Below, piece after piece: positions 58,417 to 64,000 of a stretch of DNA of 64,000 nt. This stretch comes from Xenorhabdus miraniensis. GTDB taxonomy: Bacteria > Pseudomonadota > Gammaproteobacteria > Enterobacterales > Enterobacteriaceae. Within the stretch, counting starts at the first letter, position 1; each line of letters begins with the position of its first letter. The DNA is taken from positions 62,001 through 126,000 of the forward strand of contig NZ_NITZ01000003.1 of NCBI RefSeq assembly GCF_002632615.1, written 5' to 3'. Below the pieces are notes generated by a model, which searched no databases, had not been told where the DNA came from, and saw only the letters and a program-made list of their open reading frames with translations. Both the position numbers and the translations under genes were made by a program.

Positions 58417-59676
58417 ATGGATTTCTTCCGCTTCCTGATGAACGATGTATTGTCAGAGCCTGCTGTTCTGGTCGGATTGATTGCCCTGGTCGGTTTAGCC
58501 GTTCAGAAAAAACCGGTGACAGAATGTATCACCGGAACAGTAAAAACGATTCTGGGATTTGTCATTTTAGGTGCAGGTGCGGGGTTAGTTGTTAATGCGT
58601 TGGGAGGATTTGCGACTATCTTCCAACATGCTTTTGGGATTCAGGGGGTAATACCTAACAATGAAGCGATTGTATCGATCGCTCAGAAAAGTTTTGGCAG
58701 AGAAATGGCGTTGATCATGTTCTTTGCCATGATGATCAATATCCTGATTGCTCGTTTCACACCGTGGAAATTTATTTTCCTGACGGGTCACCATACCTTA
58801 TTTATGTCGATGATGGTGGCCGTTATCCTTTCCGTAGCCGGAATAAAGGGGATGACGTTAGTCGTTATCGGTTCGCTTGTCGTTGGGATTTCAATGGTCT
58901 TTTTTCCCGCCATTATCCATCCTTACATGAAAAAGGTTACAGGCTCTGATGATGTGGCACTTGGGCATTTCTCGACACTCTCTTATGTTTTGGCGGGTTT
59001 TATCGGCAGTAAACTGGGGAATAAAGCGCATTCTACAGAAGAAATGAACGTACCGAAAAGTCTATTGTTTCTGCGTGATACGCCTGTTGCGATCTCTTTT
59101 ACCATGGCGATTATCTTTATCATCACTTGCCTGTTTGCTGGTGATGATTTTGTCCGGCAAGTCAGCGGTGGGAAAAATAGCTTCATGTTTGCGGTAATGC
59201 AATCCATCACATTTGCGGCGGGAGTTTATATCATCTTACAAGGTGTCAGAATGGTGATTGCCGAGATTGTACCTGCATTTAAGGGGATCTCTGATAAATT
59301 GGTGCCAAATGCCAGGCCCGCATTGGATTGCCCGGTCGTTTTTCCTTATGCACCTAATGCTGTACTGATTGGTTTCTTGAGTAGCTTTGCAGCCGGTATT
59401 ACTGGCATGTTTATTCTTTACATACTGAACATGACGGTCATTATTCCGGGTGTCGTGCCGCATTTCTTTGTTGGCGCAACCGCAGGTGTTTTTGGCAATG
59501 CGATGGGAGGGAAAAGAGGGGCGATACTGGGGGCTTTTACACAAGGCATGTTAATCACTTTTTTGCCCGTATTCCTGTTACCGGTATTAGGAAACATCGG
59601 TATTGCCAACACCACATTTAGCGACGCTGATTTTGGGATGGTGGGAATTTTATTGGGCATTATTGTGACTCACTGA
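58417..59676 (+). CDS. PTS EIIC component, SgaT/UlaA type
   Basis: 419 residues from ATG 58417 with GGAGG 5 nt upstream; TTG 58405 is a worse start. About ten spans with FVILGAGAGLVVNALGGFAT, typical of the UlaA (ascorbate) permease family. Shorter than E. coli UlaA (465). No ulaD/E/F or ulaG/R homologues are adjacent, so the sugar could differ from ascorbate. Confidence 0.85.
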   Translation: MDFFRFLMNDVLSEPAVLVGLIALVGLAVQKKPVTECITGTVKTILGFVILGAGAGLVVNALGGFATIFQHAFGIQGVIPNNEAIVSIAQKSFGREMALIMFFAMMINILIARFTPWKFIFLTGHHTLFMSMMVAVILSVAGIKGMTLVVIGSLVVGISMVFFPAIIHPYMKKVTGSDDVALGHFSTLSYVLAGFIGSKLGNKAHSTEEMNVPKSLLFLRDTPVAISFTMAIIFIITCLFAGDDFVRQVSGGKNSFMFAVMQSITFAAGVYIILQGVRMVIAEIVPAFKGISDKLVPNARPALDCPVVFPYAPNAVLIGFLSSFAAGITGMFILYILNMTVIIPGVVPHFFVGATAGVFGNAMGGKRGAILGAFTQGMLITFLPVFLLPVLGNIGIANTTFSDADFGMVGILLGIIVTH

Positions 59677-59711
59677 ATTTCGGGAAAATATCCTGTTTTT
59701 TAATTCTGTTT

Positions 59712-59747
59712 GTCAGGAAAACCAGAGATACTTCTGGTTTTCCTGAC
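59712..59747 (+). terminator. Perfect 15-bp inverted repeat after the PTS genes
   Basis: Arms GTCAGGAAAACCAGA (59712-59726) and TCTGGTTTTCCTGAC (59733-59747), 6-nt loop. It begins 35 bp after the EIIC stop. No U run outside the stem, so it may protect the mRNA end or act as a weak terminator. Confidence 0.55.
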
Positions 59748-59752
59748 GTGTT

Positions 59753-60100
59753 ATGACAACTTATCCCAATAGATTTTTAATCTTTTTTACTGGAATAAGA
59801 GCGAACATATTTCATAATGTAGCGGGTTTGAATGAGCGGAAATTAAAAGGGGGATTTCGTGCCATTGTTTTCCGTACTTTCCACCAATATCTGGAAAACG
59901 TTTGTATAACTACGGCTGAAGATTTATTGAAGAAAGGAATGAGTGTCATTGAAGTCGCTGTCGCAGTGGGTTATTCTAGCCCAAGTCATTTTTCCAAGCA
60001 TTTCCGGCAACATTATTTGATCAGCCCCAAAGCATGGCAGTCGAAATATGCTGTCAGCCACACATCACTGGCAGAAAATATTGTAGTGAAAAGTCAGTGA
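59753..60100 (+). pseudogene. Stand-alone AraC-type DNA-binding domain, probably a remnant
   Basis: 115 residues. Residues ~25-110 form a two-helix-turn-helix AraC domain: NERKLKGGFRAIVFRTFHQY, TAEDLLKKGMSVIEVAVAVG and YSSPSHFSKHFRQHY with the family signature. The ~150-200 residue N-terminal domain of PchR-like regulators is missing, and no ribosome site is obvious at ATG 59753, so it looks like the end of a decayed gene. A functional mini-regulator cannot be excluded. Confidence 0.6.
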
Positions 60101-60186
60101 AAGTTTCAGTGATGACAATGGCTTATTGATTGATGAAGTCGGGTAAGCATAGATAGAGGAAAAATGATTCAGGATGGAAAAAACTG

Positions 60187-60204
60187 AGTCAGAATATTCT
60201 GACT
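60187..60204 (+). terminator. 18-bp perfect palindrome before the PAAR gene
   Basis: AGTCAGAATATTCTGACT followed by TATTTT. It could terminate upstream reading or serve as an operator for the PAAR gene 35 bp downstream. Confidence 0.35.
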
Positions 60205-60238
60205 TATTTTAAATAAACATCAAAATGAAGGGAATAAT

Positions 60239-60514
60239 ATGGCAAAAGGAAATTTTCTGACAGTTGGTGATAAAACAACGTGTGGCGGTGCAATTCTTAC
60301 TGGAACCGGCAACATTAAATTTTATGGAAAACAAGCAGCTATTGAAGGTTCTACTGTGACTTGTGGCAGGTACTCAGGAAATTATGCCATTGTCGGAGGT
60401 GTTGCTTCTTTTCTGGATAAAGGAACAAAATTGGCGGGAACGTTGGATAGTCGGACGACTTGTCCTTGTCATGCCGGTCTTATACATTCCATTCCTGATA
60501 GTTATGAAAGTTAA
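60239..60514 (+). CDS. PAAR-domain protein (type VI secretion tip)
   Basis: 91 residues, essentially one PAAR domain: start MAKGNFLTVGDKTTCGGAIL, middle IEGSTVTCGRYSG, and the late Cys/His cluster TTCPCHAGLIH that would hold zinc at the cone tip. PAAR proteins sharpen the VgrG spike and can recruit effectors. AGGG precedes the ATG by 6 nt. No vgrG, hcp or tss gene is nearby, so it is an orphan; the decayed frame and unknown gene downstream may be its old effector/immunity partners. Confidence 0.85.
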   Translation: MAKGNFLTVGDKTTCGGAILTGTGNIKFYGKQAAIEGSTVTCGRYSGNYAIVGGVASFLDKGTKLAGTLDSRTTCPCHAGLIHSIPDSYES

Positions 60515-60610
60515 GTAATTCAATTTAATAGCCTCTACTTACCCCACTTTGACGTCACTTGAAATTTCTGGTGATAAATTTGTGTCAAGGGTAGTGGTGG
60601 AAGGGCAAAA

Positions 60611-60986
60611 ATGATAAAAAGCACTAAGCGAAAATTATTATTTTTATAATTATCATTAGTGTTTTTTACATATTCTATCTCTTATTTAGAACTGTAGAAA
60701 TAAATGGCGTCCATAGCCTGAATCCTAAAATTGGACTGAGTTCTCTTCACGTTATTTACTATTTCGAAAACTTATTTATAAATATTTGTAATTTTAATTG
60801 TCACGATAATAATCTTGGGTTAATGTCGCAGTCTGTAAGGATTATAAATCCCCTCTTCCTCAACTCATTGATAGTCTAATTGATAATATGTATAGGAAAT
60901 CGAATCGGGATGGTCATTCCAGAATTAAATATATCCATAGCCCATATAATCCAAGGTATTACTTAACCGATGAAGCTGTTAGGTAA
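60611..60986 (+). pseudogene. Decayed small membrane-anchored protein downstream of PAAR
   Basis: Starting at ATG 60611 (MIKSTKRK), frames joined by two frameshifts read as a basic N-terminus, a hydrophobic span (IIIISVFYIFYLLF), RTVEINGVHSL, the segment KIGLSSLHVIYYFENLF, then after the second shift PLPQLIDSLIDNMYRKSNR, IKYIHSPYNPRYYLTDEAVR and a stop at 60984-60986. The total would be ~125 residues. Family unknown; by place and build it may have been an immunity or accessory protein. Confidence 0.5.
60727..60778 (+). repeat. Dispersed ~52-bp repeat, copy 2
   Basis: Counterpart of 25540-25592, encoding KIGLSSLHVIYYFENLF within the decayed gene. It shows that related genes once stood at both loci. 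Confidence 0.7.
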
Positions 60987-61188
60987 ATTTTATTGCATTT
61001 GTTAGTATAATATCTTTCTTATTTTTAAATAGTAAGATGATATTATTTGGTGAAAGAATTTTGATTATTCTTGAAGCGCTGATTCTATGCGTTTAAATAA
61101 AGCCAAAAATGCCTTTAAATAAGGTGGAAAGGTCAGATTATTTTATGTATTGTTAATTAATATATTGGAAAAGCCAAAGGTAAGTAGT

Positions 61189-61653
61189 ATGGGAAGCTAT
61201 AAAAAATATACAATGGATAAAGCTGATTTGATATTACATCCTATTATTGGTGGAGAATTGATATTACTAAATTACGTCGGGCTTGCACAAGAAAGCAGGT
61301 TTGAATTTTTGAGCAAGATAGACAATTGGGATAAGATGGAGGATTCAGAAATACTGGATCTAATCAATTTCAGGAAATACCTTTCCGGTGATATTTTTAT
61401 CGTCAATGAAGATTCCTATACAAAAGACCAAGTCTATCTAATGGATACTAATCATATTGATGATTTTGTTGGGAATTACTTAAAGTTAAATTTGAGTTGT
61501 TTTTTTGATGGCGATACTTTTTTCATATCTTCTTCCAATAAAATTATGATTGAATTTCAACATGATGGTTATGTGTTTTTACATAAATTGCCAATCATGT
61601 TGAATAAACACGGTAATTTATTAACTTCTAATAAAACAGCGTGTTATATTTGA
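61189..61653 (+). CDS. Protein of unknown function
   Basis: 154 residues from ATG 61189 (MGSYKKYTMDKADLIL) with AAAGG 8 nt upstream; a TTG at 61150 would add 13 residues. Not recognised. Acidic, AT-rich, without membrane spans or signal peptide; several aromatic/acidic strands (GELILLNYVGL; NLSCFFDGDTFFISSS; GYVFLHKLPIML) suggest a small beta-rich cytoplasmic protein. The site, 0.7 kb after an orphan PAAR gene and before hipBA, fits an immunity-type protein, but nothing in the sequence proves it. Confidence 0.5.
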   Translation: MGSYKKYTMDKADLILHPIIGGELILLNYVGLAQESRFEFLSKIDNWDKMEDSEILDLINFRKYLSGDIFIVNEDSYTKDQVYLMDTNHIDDFVGNYLKLNLSCFFDGDTFFISSSNKIMIEFQHDGYVFLHKLPIMLNKHGNLLTSNKTACYI

Positions 61654-61720
61654 TTTTTCATACCATTCAGGATTTGGATAGTTAGTTTTATTTTCGTAAG
61701 CTTAAGCCTGATATAAAAAA

Positions 61721-61776
61721 GTTACTATAGTGGCAATTTTATCGTGAATTTACTATATTATTGTCATAATAGTAAC
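61721..61776 (+). promoter_or_regulatory. hipBA operator/promoter region with inverted half-sites
   Basis: GTTACTATAGTGGCAA (61721-61736) and TTGTCATAATAGTAAC (61761-61776) are inverted versions of each other, and TTACTAT (61750-61756) pairs with ATAGTAA (61769-61775). The block ends 14 bp before hipB and is a likely HipB autoregulatory site. Confidence 0.65.
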
Positions 61777-61789
61777 AGAGGCTATTCTC

Positions 61790-62065
61790 ATGTTTTCTCT
61801 CTATACTGCCTATGATGTGCAGCATGAATTAAAAGATTTTATCAAGCGGCAACGTAAACAACAAAAAATGTCCGTCGAAGACTTAGCTAAGCGTTCCGGC
61901 GTACCCTATAGCACCATTCGGAAATTTGAGCGTACAGGTAATATCTCATTACGGCAGTTTCTTATGTTATTGGAAGCAATGGGTGAGTTACAGCCACTCC
62001 ATGAACTCACTAAAGAGCGTAAGCGAGAACCCACCACGATTGCTGAGGTATTGAAAAATGCTTAA
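61790..62065 (+). CDS. hipB: HipB-like antitoxin, XRE-family DNA-binding protein
   Basis: 91 residues with an XRE helix-turn-helix at ~27-55 (KMSVEDLAKRSGVPYSTIRK). HipB proteins bind and neutralise HipA and repress the operon through inverted repeats. The stop overlaps the hipA start by 8 nt (62058-62065), so translation is coupled. Confidence 0.88.
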   Translation: MFSLYTAYDVQHELKDFIKRQRKQQKMSVEDLAKRSGVPYSTIRKFERTGNISLRQFLMLLEAMGELQPLHELTKERKREPTTIAEVLKNA

Positions 62066-63299
62066 TACTTCGCTGAATGTTAAAAGAAGATTTTCTGATG
62101 GAAGCAGTGTATTTGTAGGCCAATTGGCGGAGAATAAAGAGGGGGTTTATTTTCAGTATGATGATTCATATCTTGTAACTCATCCGAAATCACTTTCTCC
62201 TTTTCTGATTAAAGCGGATACTTCTTTACAAAAAGCGCCTAAAGAACCTCATTACGGATTACACGGGGTTTTCGGTGACAGTCTGCCTGATGGTTGGGGG
62301 CTGTATTTAATGGATCGTATGTTTCGCGCAAATGGCTACAATCCCAAAATGGTGACAGCCTTAGAACGGCTTGCTTATATTGGTGAGCGATGTTCTGGCG
62401 CGCTCTACTATGAGCCTGTAATGCCTTTTACCGATACTAATAAGCGAGATATCGATCTCATTACGCTTGGTAAAGAAGCAGTTAAAGAATTTGAAGGCAC
62501 ACAATCTGATTTTCTCAACTCTCTGATGGATGCCAGTGGCTCTGGTGGTGCTCGCCCCAAACTCAATGTGACAAAATGTGCTGATGGGCGATTCTCAACC
62601 CGTGCTGATGCTATCGGTGAAAAACTGATTATTAAATTGACGTCTGATCGATTTTCTTTGAAGCATTCTGAAAGCCTCGTTGAATACGCCTATATGACAA
62701 TGGCCAGAAATGTTGGGATTGAAGTGCCTGATTTTGAGTTAGTGGAGGCGAAAAATGGGCGTTTCTGGCTACAGCAAACGCGGTTTGATTGTTCGGTACA
62801 AGGCCGCTACCATATGATTTCTGCTTGTGGGTTGTTGGATGCGCCATTTAGAGAACCTTCCTTGGATTATATTGATTTGGTCAAAGCCACAAGACACTTG
62901 TGTGGTGTAAAAGAAGCTCAAAAATTGGTGAAGCGGGCTTTGTTTAACTATCTAACTGTTAATCAGGATGATCACGCTAAAAATTTTGCTTATTTGGCTG
63001 ATGATGCTGATAACTGGCAGCTTTCCCCATTCTATGATGTGGTATATATGCCATCACCTTATAACGAACATATGACCTCATTTAATGGCAATAGCAAAGT
63101 GATTACCTCCATAGCGTTGGAGCAATTAGCCGGTCAGGCGGGGTTCTCCAGCATTACACCTTTATTGAATATGCTAGAAGAAATTTATGACGAAACCCGT
63201 CGTTTTCAATCGATTGCCAATGATTTGGGAATTGATAAATCATTAGCGACGACCATTGCTCAGCATATGGAGCAGAAATGGTTGGATCTAAAAATTTGA
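62058..63299 (+). CDS. hipA: HipA-like serine/threonine kinase toxin
   Basis: 413 residues (E. coli HipA 440). N-terminal subdomain with FGDSLPDGWG, a glycine-rich DASGSGGARPKLNV segment around residues 155-168 where E. coli HipA has its phosphorylatable Ser150 loop, KLIIKL for ATP Lys, the catalytic NQDDHAKNF and metal-binding LSPFYDVVY. All kinase residues appear present, so it should be active. E. coli HipA phosphorylates glutamyl-tRNA synthetase and causes growth arrest; the target here is not known. Both flanks carry related operator sequence in opposite orientation. Confidence 0.88.
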   Translation: MLNTSLNVKRRFSDGSSVFVGQLAENKEGVYFQYDDSYLVTHPKSLSPFLIKADTSLQKAPKEPHYGLHGVFGDSLPDGWGLYLMDRMFRANGYNPKMVTALERLAYIGERCSGALYYEPVMPFTDTNKRDIDLITLGKEAVKEFEGTQSDFLNSLMDASGSGGARPKLNVTKCADGRFSTRADAIGEKLIIKLTSDRFSLKHSESLVEYAYMTMARNVGIEVPDFELVEAKNGRFWLQQTRFDCSVQGRYHMISACGLLDAPFREPSLDYIDLVKATRHLCGVKEAQKLVKRALFNYLTVNQDDHAKNFAYLADDADNWQLSPFYDVVYMPSPYNEHMTSFNGNSKVITSIALEQLAGQAGFSSITPLLNMLEEIYDETRRFQSIANDLGIDKSLATTIAQHMEQKWLDLKI

Positions 63300-63352
63300 C
63301 ACAATAATATCAATAATGACGATAAATCGCTAAAAATTGTCACTATAATAAC
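63300..63352 (-). repeat. Inverted copy of the hipBA operator region after hipA
   Basis: The reverse complement of 63333-63352 (GTTATTATAGTGACAATTTT) matches 61721-61740 at 18 of 20 positions. Further in, ATCGT...ATATTATTGT is shared with 61741-61764. The copy begins at the hipA stop codon, so the hipBA cassette is bracketed by imperfect inverted repeats of ~55 bp. Confidence 0.7.
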
Positions 63353-63406
63353 CGTATTTTGAAATCTGAAAGTATTGGAAGATTGTTTTTGCAGGAGAAA
63401 CCCCCG

Positions 63407-64000
63407 TTATAGCCATTTCCTGACAAACTCTTCCAACGGCATCGGACGGTCAAAATAGTACCCCTATAAATAATCGACAGAATAGTTTTTGAGTTGATTT
63501 AGTTGTGTTTCTGCCTTCTGGGCGCAAATGAAATTGGTTGTTACCACATAATACTTTTTCTGACATGCCAAATAACCAGCCTTCATCGTGCTGTATCAGC
63601 GGCGTACCAGCCGCCGCCTCGTTGTTTAATGTGGTACATAGCTGCATCAGCTTCTGACAAAAGTTGTTCCGCTGTTAACTCACCGTTGGATAAGGCAATA
63701 CCAATACTGAGAGTGATTCGTAGGTGTTGGCCGTTAGGGAGAAGGATGGGGGTGTCCATGGCATGAATGATATTTTTTGCAACGCGTTCTGCATCTTTCA
63801 AATCAGCGGAAGGCAATAAGATAGCGAACTCATCCCCGCCAAGTCGGGCGACGGTATCTGTTTTCCTTACCCTTCTTTTTAAAGTGGCTGCGATAGTGAC
63901 AAGAACGTGATCACCGGCTGCATGCCCATAGATATCGTTGACATATTTAAGTCTGTTGCCATCGATAAACAAGATTGCTGCACTTTCGCGCATGAACTTA
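63407..64000 (-). pseudogene. Broken GGDEF-EAL cyclic-di-GMP gene (runs off right edge)
   Basis: On the minus strand a GGDEF domain enters from the right edge: LFIDGNRLKYVNDIYGHAAG, then RLGGDEFAILLP with an intact active site, LSIGIALSNG and ADAAMYHIKQRGG, with a stop at 63583-63585. Downstream in another frame is the last part of an EAL domain (LKNYSVDYL-stop-GYYFDRPMPLEEFVRKWL) ending at 63407. About 200 residues of EAL are missing and one TAG lies where CAG is expected. So a deletion has removed most of the phosphodiesterase domain. The GGDEF half might still make c-di-GMP if its N-terminus, outside the window, is intact. Confidence 0.75.

Noticed and set aside
63450..63647. 65-codon minus-strand frame between the GGDEF part and the EAL remnant
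   Set aside because: It overlaps the GGDEF stop and the EAL end in a third frame with no family features; the EAL-frame reading explains the sequence better.
1..64000. tRNA, rRNA or CRISPR array
   Set aside because: No cloverleaf-like sequences, rRNA segments or regularly spaced repeats were noticed; a dedicated scan was not possible.

Overview
The window reads as chromosome of an enterobacterium from the insect-pathogenic, nematode-symbiotic Morganellaceae, most likely Xenorhabdus. The evidence is a lysine-peptide-type NRPS operon with its own exporter (the layout of the PAX lipopeptide cluster described from Xenorhabdus), the order pta-ackA-yfbV-yfbT-yfbS-yfbR-alaA-lrhA-nuo shared with E. 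coli, and AT-rich intergenic DNA with decayed mobile and effector genes. Genus and gene names rest on recognition by eye, not on a database search.

Layout. (1) 1-16.1 kb, minus strand: paxT (ABC exporter), paxA (one module), paxB (three modules) and the first 170 codons of paxC. PaxA starts with a condensation domain and an adenylation domain with a serine-type pocket; the three PaxB adenylation domains are near copies with an acidic pocket residue suited to a basic side chain; the third PaxB condensation domain looks like a dual epimerization/condensation domain. (2) 16.2-17.0 kb: a possible 37-residue membrane peptide gene ending on a terminator, then an orphan protein with a His/Cys pair. 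(3) 17.5-25.1 kb: astCADBE for arginine catabolism to glutamate, followed closely by a CycA-like amino-acid permease. (4) 25.1-27.2 kb: an island inside a duplication of the permease 3' end, holding a broken IS630-type transposase and a probable membrane-active toxin/immunity pair, then a GNAT-like gene. (5) 28.0-39.0 kb: acetate overflow genes ackA-pta and housekeeping genes up to the LysR regulator LrhA (HexA). (6) 39.7-54.7 kb: the 13-gene nuo operon for respiratory complex I, ended by a clear terminator. (7) 54.7-64 kb: a small membrane protein, the choline transporter BetT, an ascorbate-type PTS, a stand-alone AraC-type DNA-binding domain, a PAAR protein with decayed neighbours, a hipBA toxin-antitoxin pair bracketed by inverted copies of its operator region, and the remains of a GGDEF-EAL gene running off the right edge.

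How parts relate: ast feeds arginine nitrogen and carbon to glutamate and succinate; ackA-pta and nuo are central energy genes; LrhA/HexA is known in these genera as a regulator linking such metabolism to virulence and secondary metabolites, so it may control pax, although nothing in this sequence proves it. The accessory pieces most worth follow-up are the toxin/immunity island in the permease tail duplication, the hipBA inverted operators, the in-frame repeats in paxB and the 37-residue peptide gene. No rRNA, tRNA or CRISPR array was seen.
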